Assembly: GCA_963575645.1 (NCBI GenBank)
Contig: OY754466.1
Span: 31,404,001-31,468,000, forward strand
Direction: 5' to 3'
Length of the DNA: 64,000 bases
Source of the DNA: Xanthostigma xanthostigma
Lineage: Eukaryota > Arthropoda > Insecta > Raphidioptera > Raphidiidae
Part shown: in pieces, positions 24,101 through 36,385 of the stretch
Numbering within the stretch: position 1 is the first letter of the stretch
How the letters are laid out: every line of letters starts with the position of its first letter
The notes under the pieces: generated by a model
Seen by the model: the letters and a program-made list of their open reading frames with translations, nothing else
Told to the model about the DNA's origin: nothing
The model's database searches: none
Translations under genes and position numbers: made by a program

Positions 24101-25682
24101 ACATGCTTCACGACAATTGCGTGCAAATGAGTCCTTATAGGCAAAATTGCTTTATTTTACAAAGGTAAGTCTATTTTCACTATAACATTCAGGTTTGGAT
24201 CATTCTCTCATAAGAAAATGCAAACTGCATATTAACCATTATTTTAACGCATACAAGCAGTTTTTACATGCTTTATGACAATTAGGAAAAAATGAGTCCT
24301 TATAGGCAAAATTGCTTTATTTTAAAGGTAAGTCTATGTACACTATAACATTCAGGTTTGGAACATTCTCTCTTAAGAAAAGGCAAACTGCATATTAACT
24401 ATTATTTTAACGCATACAAGCTGTTTTTACATGCTTTATGACAATTAGGTGCAAATGAGTCCTTATAGGCAAAATTGCTTTATTTCATGAGGGTTAGTCT
24501 ATTTTCACTATAACATTCAGTTTTGGATCGTTCTCTCATAAGAAAATGCAAACTGCATATTAACCGTTATTTTAACGCATACAAGCAGTTTTTACATGCT
24601 TTATGACAATTAGGGGCAAATGAGTCCGTATAGGCAAAATTGCTTTATTTCATTAAGGTAAGTCTATTTAGACTATAACATTCAGGTTTGGATTATTCTC
24701 TCATAAGAAAATGCAAACTGCATATTAACCATTATTTTAACGCAGACAAGCAGTTTTTACATGCTTTACGACAATTAGGTGCAAATGAGTCCTTATAGGC
24801 GAAATTGCTTTATTTCACAAAGGTAAGTTTACTTACACTATAACATTCAGGTTTGGATCATTCTCTCACTAGAAAATGCAAACTGCATATTAACTATTAT
24901 TTTAAAGCATACAAGCAGTTTCTACATGCTTTATGACATTAAGGGGCAAATGGGTCCTTATAGGCAAAATTGATTTAATTCATGAAGGTTAGTCTATTTA
25001 CACTATAACATTCAGGTTTAGATCATTCTCTCATAAGAAAATGCAAACTGCATATTAACCATTATTTTAACGCATACAAGCAGTTTTTACATGCTTTATG
25101 ACAATTAGGGGCAAATGGGTCCTTATAAGCAAAATGGCTTTATTTCATGAAGGTTAGTCTATTTACACTATAACATTCATGTTTGGATCATTCTCTCATA
25201 AGAAAATGCAAACTGCATATTAACCATTATTTTAACGCATACAAGCAGTTTTTACATGCTTTATGACAATTAGGGGCAAATGGGTCCTTATAGGCAAAAT
25301 TGCTTTATTTCATGAAGGTTAGTCTATTTACACTATAACATTCAGGTTTGGATTATTCTCCCATAAGAAAATGCAAACTGCATCTTAACCATTATTTTAA
25401 CGCAGACAAGCAGTTTTTACAAGCTTTATGACAATTAGGTGCAAATGAGTCCTTATAGGCAAAATTGCTTAATTTCATGAGGGTTAGTCTATTTACACTA
25501 TAACATTTAGGTTTGGATCATTCTTTCATAAGAAAATGCAAACTGCATATTTACTATTATTATAACGCATACAAGCAGGTTTTACATGCTTTATGACAAT
25601 TAGGGGCAAATGAGTCCTTATAGGCAAAATTGCTTTATTTCATGAAGGTAAGTCTATTTTCACTATAACATTCAGGTTTGGA
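21101..25682 (+). repeat. Right-domain segment D, copy I
   Basis: Anchor variant CAGTGTGCAT at 22241. It aligns to copy IV at offset 20,454 bp (TCGTAAGGGT at 21351 and 41805; 22241 and 42695) and to copy II at offset 9,734 bp. Diagnostic order: GAATATTGAC, the CTTAAAGG monomer, GAGAAGCAG, CAGTGTGCAT, AGGGGATAATG, AGAAGC with TTTACAGG, GAACATGC, GAGTCCGTAT, TTATCCCTTACAAAC, GTTCATTTCC, ACAAGTAGG, TTTTACCGC, AGGAAAAAATG, then the TTTTAAAGG monomer. At about 24,500 two monomers present in copies II, III and V are missing (offset to copy II jumps from 9,734 to 10,063 bp). Confidence 0.85.
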
Positions 25683-26533
25683 TCGTTCTCTCATAAGAAA
25701 ATGCAAACTGCATATTAACCATTATTTTAACGCATACAAGCAGTTTTTACATGATTTATGACAATTAGGTGCAAATGAGTCCTTATAGGCAAAATTGCTT
25801 TATTTCATGAAGGTTAGTCTATTTACACTATAACATTCAGGTTTGGATTATTCTCTCATAAGAAAATGCAAACTGCATATTAACCATTATTTTAACGCAG
25901 ACAAGCAGTTTTTACATGCTTTACGACAATTAGGTGCAAATGAGTCCTTATAGGCGAAATTGCTTTATTTCACAAAGGTAAGTTTACTTACACTATAACA
26001 TTCAGGTTTGGATCATTCTCACACAAGAAAATGCAAACTGCATATTAACTATTATTTTAAAGCATACAAGCAGTTTCTACATGCTTTATGACAATAAGGG
26101 GCAAATGGGTCCTTATAGGCAAAATTGATTTAATTCATGAAAATTAGTCTATTTACACTATAACATTCAGGTTTAGATCATTCTCTCATAAGAAAATGCA
26201 AACTGCATATTAACCATTATTTTAACGCATACAAGCAGTTTTTACATGCTTTATGACAATTAGGGGCAAATGGGTCCTTATAAGCAAAATGGCTTTATTT
26301 CATGAAGGTTAGTCTATTTACACTATAACATTCATGTTTGGATCATTCTCTCATAAGAAAATGCAAACTGCATATTAACCATTATTTTAACGCATACAAG
26401 CAGTTTTTACATGCTTCACGACAATTGCGTGCAAATGAGTCCTTATAGGTAAAATTGCGTTATTTTACAAAGGTAAGTCTATTTTCACTATAACATTCAG
26501 GTTTGGATCGTTCTCTTATAAGAAAATGCAAAC
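25683..26533 (+). repeat. Mixed right-domain monomers, parallel to 62.06-62.86 kb
   Basis: These monomers match about 62,060-62,860 at an offset near 36,457 bp (ATTGATTTAATTC at 26124 and 62581). Shared variants are TAGGCGAAATTG, GTTTACTTAC, CTCACAAG-like sequence, TTTTAAAGCATAC, CAATAAGGGG, TTAGATC, ATGGCTTTATT and TTCATGTTTGG. Private changes here include CATGATTTATG near 25752 and ACACAAG near 26030. The segment leads into an F-type block. Confidence 0.75.
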
Positions 26534-26864
26534 CGCATATTAACCATTATTTTAACGCATAAAAGCAGTTTTTACATGCTTTATGACAATTAGGGGCAAA
26601 TGAGTCCTTATAGGCAAAATTGCTTTATTTTATTAAGGTAAGTCTATTTAGACTATAACATTCAGGTGTGGATCATTCTCTCATAAGAAAATGCAAACTG
26701 CATATTAACCATTATTTTAACGTTGACAAGCAGTTTTTACATGCTTTACGACAATTAGGTGCAAATGAGTCCTTATAGGCAAAATTGCTTTATTTCATGA
26801 GGGTAAGTCTATTTACACTATACACATTCAGGTTTGGATCATTCTCTCATAAGAAAATGCAAAC
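26534..26864 (+). repeat. F-type dimer, tandem copy 1 (331 bp)
   Basis: Two monomers carrying CGCATAAAAGCAG, TTATTAAGG, TTTAGACTATAAC, CAGGTGTGGATC, AACGTTGAC and the one-base insertion TATACACATTC. The whole dimer is repeated without a visible difference at offset 331 bp (CGCATAAAAG at 26556 and 26887). The 331 rather than 330 comes from the inserted base. In the other F blocks (about 40.55, 44.85 and 63.33 kb) this dimer occurs only once. Confidence 0.88.
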
Positions 26865-27195
26865 TGCATATTAACCATTATTTTAACGCATAAAAGCAGT
26901 TTTTACATGCTTTATGACAATTAGGGGCAAATGAGTCCTTATAGGCAAAATTGCTTTATTTTATTAAGGTAAGTCTATTTAGACTATAACATTCAGGTGT
27001 GGATCATTCTCTCATAAGAAAATGCAAACTGCATATTAACCATTATTTTAACGTTGACAAGCAGTTTTTACATGCTTTACGACAATTAGGTGCAAATGAG
27101 TCCTTATAGGCAAAATTGCTTTATTTCATGAGGGTAAGTCTATTTACACTATACACATTCAGGTTTGGATCATTCTCTCATAAGAAAATGCAAAC
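26865..27195 (+). repeat. F-type dimer, tandem copy 2 (331 bp)
   Basis: Tandem copy of 26534-26864. It is followed by the GGGGGC monomer and then by the TTAAATGAAGG monomer and the AAATTCAATCTGC monomer, the same order as in F at about 45.2-45.4 and 63.7-63.8 kb. The extra dimer is therefore an insertion into an otherwise ordinary F block. Confidence 0.86.
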
Positions 27196-27489
27196 TGCAT
27201 ATTAACCATTATTTTAACGCATACAAGCAGTTTTTACATGCTTTATGACAATTGGGGGCAAATAAGTCCTTATAGGCAAAATTGCTTTATTAAATGAAGG
27301 TTAGTCTATTTACACTATTACATTCAGGTTTGGATCATTCTCACATAAGAAAATTCAATCTGCATATTAACCATTATTTTAACGCAGACAAGCAGTTTTT
27401 ACATGCTTTACGACAATTAGGGGCAAATAAGTCCTTATAGGCAAAATTGCTTTATTTCATGAAGGTAAGTCTATTTACACTATAACATT
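27196..27489 (+). repeat. F-type block, right part
   Basis: GGGGGC with AATAAGTCC, the TATTAAATGAAGG monomer with CACTATTACATTC, and the CTCACATAAG with AAATTCAATC monomer. The same order is found at about 45,220-45,370 and 63,700-63,850. It hands over to the E segment near 27,490 through a TTAACTATTATTTT monomer with CAAGCTG. Confidence 0.78.
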
Positions 27490-30303
27490 CAGGTTTGGAT
27501 CATTCTCTCATAAGAAAATGCAAACTGCATATTAACTATTATTTTAACGCATACAAGCTGTTTTTACATGCTTTATGACAATTAGGTGCAAATGAGTCCT
27601 TATAGGCAAAATTGCTTTATTTCATGAGGGTTAGTCTATTTACACTATAACATTCAGGTTTGGATCATTCTCTCATAAGAAAATGCAAACTGCAAATTAA
27701 CTATTATTTTAACGCATACAAGCTGTTTTTACATGCTTTATGACAATTAGGTGCAAATGAGTCCTTATAGGCAAAATTGCTTTATTTCATGAAGGTAAGT
27801 CTATTTACACTATAACATTCAGGTTTGGATCATTCTCTCATAAGAAAATGCAAACTGCATATTAACTATTATTTTAACGCATACAAGCAGTTTTTACATG
27901 CTTTATGACAATTAGAGGCAAATGGGTCCTTATAGGCAAAATTGCTTTATTTCATGAAGGTTACTCTATTTACACTATAACATTCAGGTTTGGATCATTC
28001 TCTCATAAGAAAATGCAAACTGCATATTAACCATTCTTTTAACGCAGACAAGCAGTTTTTACATGCTTCACGACAATTGCGTGCAAATGAGTCCTTATAG
28101 GCAAAATTGCTTTATTTTACAAAGGTATGTCTATTTACACTATAACCTTCAGGTTTGGATCATTCTCTCATAAGAAAATGCAAACTGCATATTAACCATT
28201 ATTTTAACGCATACAAGCAGTTTTTACATGGTTTATGACAATTAGGGGCAAATGAGTCCTTATAGGCAAAATTGCTTTATTTCATGAAGGGTAAGTCTAT
28301 TTACACTATAACATTCAGAGTTGGATCTTTCTCTCATAAGAAAATGCAAACTGCATATTAACCATTATTTAAACGCAGACAAGCAGTTTTTACATGCTTT
28401 ACGACAATTAGGTGCAAATGAGTCTTTATAGGCAAAATTGCTTTATTTAATGAAGGTAAGTCTATTTACACTATAACATTCAGAGTTGGATCTTTCTCTC
28501 ATAAGAAAATGCAAACTGTATATTATACATTATTTTAACGCATACAAGCAGTTTCTACATGCTTTATGACAATTAGGTGCAAATGAGTCCTTATAGGCAA
28601 AATTGCTTTATTTTATTAAGGTAAGTCTATTTACACTATAACATTCAGGTTTGGATCATTCTCTCATAAGAAAATGCAAACTGCATATTATACATTATTT
28701 TAACGCATACAAGCAGTTTTTAAATGCTTTATGACAATTAGGGGCAAATGAGTCCTTATAGGCAAAATTGCTTTATTTCATGAAGGTAAGTCTATTTACA
28801 CTATAACATTCAGGTTTGGATCATTCTCTCATAAGAAAACGCAAACTGCATATTAACCATTATTTTAACGCTGACAAGCAGTTTTTACATGCTTTATGAC
28901 AATTAGGGGCAAATGGGTCCTTATAGGCAAAATTGCTTTATTTCATGAAGGTAAGTCTATTTACACTTTAACATTCAGGTTTGGATCTTTCTCTCATAAG
29001 AAAATGAAAACTGCATATTAACCATTATTTAAACGCAGACAAGCAGTTTTTACATGCTTTATGACAATTAGGGGCAAATGAGTCCTTATAGGCAAAATTG
29101 CTTTATTTCATGAGGGTAAGTCTATTTACACTATAACATTCAGGTTTGGATCATTCTCTCATAAGAAAATACAAACTGAATATTATACATTATTTTAACT
29201 CATACAAGCAGTTTTTAAATGCTTTATGACAATTAGGGGCAAATGAGTCCTTATAGGCAAAATTGCTTTATTTCATGAAGGTAAGTCTATTTACACTATA
29301 ACATTCACGTTTGGATCATTCTCTCATAAGAAAATGCAAACTGCATATTATACATTATTTTAACGCATACAAGCAGTTTTTAAATGCTTTATGACAATTA
29401 GGGGCAAATGAGTCCTTATAGGCAAAATTGCTTTATTTCATGAAGGTAAGTCTATTTACACTATAACATTCAGGTTTGGATCATTCTCTCATAAGAAAAT
29501 GCAAACTGCATATTATACATTATTTTAACGCATACAAGCAGTTTTTAAATGCTTTATGACAATTAGGGGCAAATGAGTCCTTATAGGCAAAATTGCTTTA
29601 TTTCATGAGGGTAAGTCTATTTACACTATAACATTCAGGTTTGGATCATTCTCTTATAAGAAAATGCAAACTGCATATTATACATTATTTTAACGCATAC
29701 AAGCAGTTTTTAAATGCTTTATGACAATAAGGGGCAAATGAGTCCTTATAGGCAAAATTGCTTTATTTCATTAAGGTAAGTCTATTTACACTATAACATT
29801 CAGGTTTGGATCATTCTCTCATAAGAAAACGCAAATTGCATATTAACCATTATTTTAACGCTGACAAGCAGTTTTTACATGCTTTATGACAATTAGGGGC
29901 AAATGGGTCCTTATAGGCAAAATTGCTTTATTTCATGAAGGTAAGTCTATTTACACTTTAACATTCAGGTTTGGATCTTTCTCTCATAAGAAAATGAAAA
30001 CTGCATATTAACCATTATTTAAACGCAGACAAGCAGTTTTTACATGCTTTATGACAATTAGGGGCAAATGAGTCCTTATAGGCAAAATTGCTTTATTTCA
30101 TGAGGGTAAGTCTATTTACACTATAACATTCAGGTTTGGATCATTCTCTCATAAGAAAATGCAAACTGATTATTGACTATCATTTTCTCGCAGACAAGCA
30201 GTTTTTACATGGTTTACGACAATTAGGTGCAAATAAGTCCTTAAAGGCAAAATTGTTTATTTTACAAAGGTTAGTCTACTTTCACTATAAAATTCAGGTT
30301 TGG
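27490..30303 (+). repeat. Right-domain segment E, copy 1
   Basis: This segment aligns with 45,469-48,282 at offset 17,979 bp (CCATTCTTTT at 28031 and 46010; the CTGATTATTGAC monomer near 30,168 and 48,147). Characteristic monomers: CAAGCTG pair, CATTCTTTTAACGC, CATGGTTTATG, TCAGAGTTGGATC pair, several TTATACATT with TTTTTAAATG monomers, AAAACGCAAAC, GAAAATGAAAAC, and near 30,168 the CTGATTATTGAC monomer with CTTAAAGG and a one-base deletion in TTGTTTATTTTAC. The TTATACATT and TTTTTAAATG monomers form a run of near-identical neighbours (about 28,690-29,760), so local single-monomer amplification also happened. Confidence 0.85.
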
Positions 30304-30963
30304 ATCATTCTCTCATAAGAAAATGCAAACTGCATATTAACCATTATTTTAACGCAGACAAGCAGTTTTTACATGCTTCACGACAATTGCGTGCAAATGA
30401 GTCCTTATAGGCAAAATTGCTCTATTTTACAAAGGTAAGTCTATTTTCACTATAACATTCAGTTTTGGATCATTCTCTCATAAGAAAATGCAAACTGCAT
30501 ATTATACATTATTTTAACGCATACAAGCAGTTTTTAAATGCTTTATGACAATTAGGGGCAAATGAGTCCTTATAGGCAAAATTGCTTTATTTCATGAAGG
30601 TAAGTCTATTTACACTATAACATTCAGGTTTGGATCATTCTCTCATAAGAAAATGCAAACTGCATATTATACATTATTTTAACGCATACAAGCAGTTTTT
30701 AAATGCTTTATGACAATTAGGGGCAAATGAGTCCTTATAGGCAAAATTGCTTTATTTCATGAAGGTAAGTCTATTTACACTATAACATTCAGGTTTGGAT
30801 CATTCTCTCATAAGAAAACGCAAACTGCATATCAACCATTATTTTAACGCTGACAAGCAGTTTTTACATGCTTTATGACAATTATGGGCAAATGAGTCCT
30901 TATAGGCAAAATTGCTTTATTTCATGAGGGTAAGTCTATTTACACCATAACATTCAGGTTTGA
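30304..30963 (+). repeat. 4-monomer tandem duplication inside E, copy 1 (660 bp)
   Basis: Positions 30304-30945 are identical, base for base as far as I can read, to 30964-31605: 642 bp at offset 660 bp. The first differences are G against A at 30303 and 30963, and C against T at 30946 and 31606. The unit contains a TTCACGAC monomer with GCTCTATTTTAC and TCAGTTTTGG, two TTATACATT monomers, and the AAAACGC with TATCAACC and TTATGGGC monomer. Confidence 0.94.
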
Positions 30964-31605
30964 ATCATTCTCTCATAAGAAAATGCAAACTGCATATTAA
31001 CCATTATTTTAACGCAGACAAGCAGTTTTTACATGCTTCACGACAATTGCGTGCAAATGAGTCCTTATAGGCAAAATTGCTCTATTTTACAAAGGTAAGT
31101 CTATTTTCACTATAACATTCAGTTTTGGATCATTCTCTCATAAGAAAATGCAAACTGCATATTATACATTATTTTAACGCATACAAGCAGTTTTTAAATG
31201 CTTTATGACAATTAGGGGCAAATGAGTCCTTATAGGCAAAATTGCTTTATTTCATGAAGGTAAGTCTATTTACACTATAACATTCAGGTTTGGATCATTC
31301 TCTCATAAGAAAATGCAAACTGCATATTATACATTATTTTAACGCATACAAGCAGTTTTTAAATGCTTTATGACAATTAGGGGCAAATGAGTCCTTATAG
31401 GCAAAATTGCTTTATTTCATGAAGGTAAGTCTATTTACACTATAACATTCAGGTTTGGATCATTCTCTCATAAGAAAACGCAAACTGCATATCAACCATT
31501 ATTTTAACGCTGACAAGCAGTTTTTACATGCTTTATGACAATTATGGGCAAATGAGTCCTTATAGGCAAAATTGCTTTATTTCATGAGGGTAAGTCTATT
31601 TACAC
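30964..31605 (+). repeat. 4-monomer tandem duplication inside E, copy 2
   Basis: Second copy of 30304-30945. In the other E blocks (about 35.7-36.4, 48.4-49.1 and 54.2-54.85 kb) the set occurs once, so the duplication is specific to this place. After 31605 the sequence continues with the TACACTATACATT one-base-short junction and enters segment D copy II. Confidence 0.94.
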
Positions 31606-34600
31606 TATACATTCAGGTTTGGATCATTCTCTCATAAGAAAATGCAAACTGAATTTTGACTATCATTTTCACGCAGACAAGCAGTTTTTACATGGTTTAC
31701 GACAATTAGGTGCAAATAAGTCCTTAAAGGCAAAATTGTTTTATTTCACAAAGGTAAGTCTACTTTCACTATAACATTCAGGTTTGGATCATTCTCTCAT
31801 AAGAAAATGCAAACTGCATATTAACCATTATTTTAACGCAGAGAAGCAGTTTTTACATGCTTCACGACAATTGCGTGCAAATGAGTCCTTATAGGCAAAA
31901 TTGCTTTATTTTACAAAGGTAAGTCTATTTACACTATAACATGCAGGTTTGGATCATTCTCTCATAAGAAAATGCAGTGTGCATATTAACCATTATTTTA
32001 ACGCATACAAGCAGATTTTAAATGCTTTATGACAATTAGGGGATAATGAGTCCTTATAGGCAAAATTGCTTTATTTTACAAAGCTAAGTCTATTTTCACT
32101 ATAACATATAGGTTTGAATCATTCTCTCATAAGAAAATGCAAACTGCATATTATACATTATTTTAACGCATACAAGCAGTTTTTACATGCTTTATGACAA
32201 TTAGGGGCAAATGAGTCCTTATAGGCAAAATTGCTTTATTTCATGAAGGTAAGTCTATTTACACTATAACATTCAGGTTTGGATCATTCTCTCATAAGAA
32301 AATGCAAACTGCATATTAACCATTTTTTTAACGCTGACAAGCAGTTTTTACATGCTTTATGACAATTAGAAGCAAATGAGTCTTTACAGGCAAAATTGCT
32401 TTATTTCATGAAGGTAAGTCTATTTACACTATAACATTCAGGTTTGGATCATTCTCCCATAAGAAAATGTAAACTGCATATTAACCATTATTTTAACGCA
32501 GACAAGCAGTTTTTACATGCTTCACGACAATTGCGTGCAAATGAGTCTTTATAGGCAAAATTGCGTTATTTTACAAAGGTTAGTCCATTTTCACTATAAC
32601 ATTTAGGTTTGGATCGTTCTCTCATAAGAAAATGCAAACTGCATATTAACAATTATTTTAACGCATACAAGCAGTTTTTACATGCTTTATGACAATTAGG
32701 AGCAAATGGGTCCTTATAGGCAAAATTGCTTTATTTCATGAAGGTTAGTCTATTTTCACTATAACATTCAGGTTTGGATCGTTCTCACATAAGAAAATGC
32801 AAACTGCATATTAACCATTATTTTAACGCATACAAGCAGTTTTTACATGCTTTATGACAATTAGGGGCAAATGAGTCCTTATAGGCAAAATTGCTTTATT
32901 TCATGAAGGTAAGTCTATTTTCACTATAACATTCAGGTTTGGATCGTTCTCTCATAAGAACATGCAAACTGCATATTAACCATTATTTTAACGCATACAA
33001 GCAGTTTTTACATGCTTTATGACAATTAGGGGCAAATGAGTCCGTATAGGCAAAATTGCTTTATTTCATTAAGGTAAGTCTATTTAGACTATAACATTCA
33101 GGTTTGGATCATTCTCTCATAAGAAAATGCAAACTGCATATTAACCATTATTTTATCCCTTACAAACAGTTTTTACATGCTTTACGACAATTAGGTGCAA
33201 ATGAGTCCTTATAGGCAAAATTGCTTTATTTCATGAGGGTAAGTCTATTTACACTATAACATTCAGGTTTGGATCATTCTCTCATAAGAAAATGCAAACT
33301 GCATATTAACCATTATTTTAACGCATACAAGCAGTTTTTACATGCTTTATGACAATTGGGGGCAAATAAGTCCTTATAGGCAAAATTGCTTTATTTCATG
33401 AAGGTAAGTTCATTTCCACTATAACATTCTGGTTTTGATCATTCTCTCATAAGAAAATGCAAACTGCATATTAACAATTATTTTAACGCAGACAAGCAGT
33501 TTTTACATGCTTTACGACAAGTAGGTGCAAATGAGTCCTTATAGGCAATATGCTGTATTTCATGAGGGTAAGTCTATTTACACTATAACATTCAGGTTTG
33601 GATCATTCTCTCATAAGAAAATGCAAACTGCATATTAACCATTATTTTACCGCATACAAGCAGTTTTTACATGCTTTATGACAATTAGGGGCAAATGGGT
33701 CCTTATAGGCAAAATTGCTTTATTTCATGAAGGTTAGTCTATTTACACTATAACATTCAGGTTTGGATCATTCTCTCATAAGAAAATGCAAACTGCATAT
33801 TAACCATTATTTTAACGCAGACAAGCAGTTTTTACATGCTTCACGACAATTGCGTGCAAATGAGTCCTTATAGGCAAAATTGCTTTATTTTACAAAGGTA
33901 AGTCTATTTTCACTATAACATTCAGGTTTGGATCATTCTCTCATAAGAAAATGCAAACTGCATATTAACCATTATTTTAACGCATACAAGCAGTTTTTAC
34001 ATGCTTTATGACAATTAGGAAAAAATGAGTCCTTATAGGCAAAATTGCTTTATTTTAAAAGTAAGTCTATGTACACTATAACATTCAGGTTTGGATCATT
34101 CTCTCTTAAGAAAAGGCAAACTGCATATTAACTATTATTTTAACGCATACAAGCTGTTTTTACATGCTTTATGACAATTAGGTGCAAATGAGTCCTTATA
34201 GGCAAAATTGCTTTATTTCATGAGGGTTTGTCTATTTACACTATAACATTTAGGTTTGGATCATTCTCTCATAAGAAAATGCAAACTGCATTTTAACCAT
34301 TATTTTAACGCATACAAGCAGTTTTTACAAGCTTTATGACAATTAGGTGCAAATGAGTCCTTATAGGCAAAATTGCTTAATTTCATGAGGGTTAGTCTAT
34401 TTACACTATAACATTTAGGTTTGGATCATTCTTTCATAAGAAAATGCAAACTGCATATTTACTATCATTATAACGCATACAAGCAGGTTTTACATGCTTT
34501 ATGACAATTAGGGGCAAATGAGTACTTATAGGCAAAATTGCTTTATTTCATGAAGGTAAGTCTATTTTCACTATAACATTCAGTTTTGGATCGTTCTCTC

Positions 34601-35118
34601 ATAAGAAAATGCAAACTGCATATTAACCGTTATTTTAACGCATACAAGCAGTTTTTACATGCTTTATGACAATTAGAAGCAAATGAGTCCTTATAGGCAA
34701 AATTGCTTTTTTTCATTAAGGTAAGTCTATTTAGACTATAACATTCAGGTTTGGATTATTCTCTCATAAGAAAATGCAAACTGCATATTAACCATTATTT
34801 TAACGCAGACAAGCAGTTTTTACATGCTTTACGACAATTATGTGCAAATGAGTCCTTATAGGCAAAATTGCTTTATTTCACAAAGGTAAGTTTACTTACA
34901 CTATAACATTCAGGTTTGGATCATTCTCTCACAAGAAAATGCAAACTGCATATTAACTATTATTTTAAAGCATACAAGCAGTTTCTACATGCTTTATGAC
35001 AATAAGGGGCAAATGGGTCCTTATAGGCAAAATTGATTTAATTCATGAAGGTTAGTCTATTTACACTATAACATTCAGGTTTAGATCATTCTCTCATAAG
35101 AAAATGCAAACTGCATAT
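31606..35118 (+). repeat. Right-domain segment D, copy II
   Basis: Anchor CAGTGTGCAT at 31975. It aligns to copy III at a constant offset of 4,780 bp from about 30,880 to about 35,118, with few differences (for example ATGCAGG near 31942 against ATTCAGG, AAGCTAAG near 32083, GTCCATTTT near 32584, and a one-base loss in GGCAATATGCTG near 33546). It contains the 163-bp TTTTAAAGG type monomer near 34,060. It ends abruptly at about 35,118, where TTAACC of copy III is replaced by TTATACATT of an E segment. Confidence 0.87.
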
Positions 35119-36385
35119 TATACATTATTTTAACGCATACAAGCAGTTTTTAAATGCTTTATGACAATTAGGGGCAAATGAGTCCTTATAGGCAAAATTG
35201 CTTTATTTCATGAGGGTAAGTCTATTTACACTATAAGATTCAGGTTTGGATCATTCTCTCATAAGAAAATGCAAACTGCATATTATACATTATTTTAACG
35301 CATACAAGCAGTTTTTAAATGCTTTATGACAATTAGGGGCAAATGAGTCCTTATAGGCAAAATTGCTTTATTTCATGAGGGTAAGTCTATTTACACTATA
35401 ACATTCAGGTTTGGATCATTCTCTCATAAGAAAATGCAAACTGATTATTGACTATCATTTTCTCGCAGACGAGCAGTTTTTACATGGTTTACGACAATTA
35501 GGTGCTAATAAGTCCTTAAAGGCAAAATTGTTTATTTTACAAAGGTTAGTCTACTTTCACTATAAAATTCAGGTTTGGATCATTCTCTCATAAGAAAATG
35601 CAAACTGCATATTAACCATTATTTTAACGCAGACAAGCAGTTTTTACATGCTTCACGACAATTGCGTGCAAATGAGTCTTTATAGGCAAAATTGCTTTAT
35701 TTCATGAGGGTAAGTCTATTTACACCATATTATTCAGGTTTGAATCATTCTCTCATAAGAAAATGCAAACTGCATATTAACCATTATTTTAACGCAGACA
35801 AGCAGTTTTTACATGCTTCACGACAATTGCGTGCAAATGAGTCCTTATTGGCAAAATTGCTCTATTTTACAAAGGTAAGTCTATTTTCACTATAACATTC
35901 AGTTTTGGATCATTCTCTCATAAGAAAATGCAAACTGCATATTATACATTATTTTAACGCATACAAGCAGTTTTTAAATGCTTTATGACAATTAGGGGCA
36001 AATGAGTCCTTATAGGCAAAATTGCTTTATTTCATGAAGGTAAGTCTATTTACACTATAACATTCAGGTTTGGATCATTCTCTCATAAGAAAATGCAAAC
36101 TGCATATTATACATTATTTTAACGCATACAAGCAGTTTTTAAATGCTTTATGACAATTAACGGCAAATGAGTCCTTATAGGCAAAATTGCTATATTTCAT
36201 GAAGGTAAGTCTATTTACACTATAACATTCAGGTTTGGATCATTCTCTCATAAGAAAACGCAAACTGCATATCAACCATTATTTTAACGCTGACAAGCAG
36301 TTTTTACATGCTTTATGACAATTATGGGCAAATGAGTCCTTATAGGCAAAATTGCTTTATTTCAGGAGGGTAAGTCTATTTACAC
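35119..36385 (+). repeat. Right-domain segment E, short copy 2
   Basis: A shortened E segment: two TTATACATT monomers with GAGGGTAAG, the CTGATTATTGAC monomer (near 35,443), then TTCACGAC monomers, GCTCTATTTTAC, further TTATACATT monomers and the AAAACGC with TATCAACC monomer. Private changes include GACGAGCAG near 35469, ACACCATATTATTC near 35724, CCTTATTGGC near 35845 and TTAACGGC near 36158. The TTATTGGC change removes the TAG found in almost every other monomer. It leads into D copy III in the same way that 31,606 does. Confidence 0.83.

Noticed and set aside
30136-30318. 60-codon open frame starting at TTG, repeated at 35411-35593, 48115-48297 and 53885-54067
   Set aside because: It is one variant satellite monomer read in the frame where CTTATAGG has become CTTAAAGG and a one-base deletion shifts past the next stop. 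It starts at TTG, has no sensible upstream signal, and its copies are simply members of the duplicated E segment at the same offsets as the surrounding non-coding monomers.
35692-35895. 67-codon open frame crossing a monomer boundary
   Set aside because: It exists because of chance changes (CCTTATTGGC removing TAG, and ACACCATATTATTC removing TAA). The sister copies at 48.4 and 54.2 kb keep the stops. It is better explained as drift in satellite DNA than as a gene.
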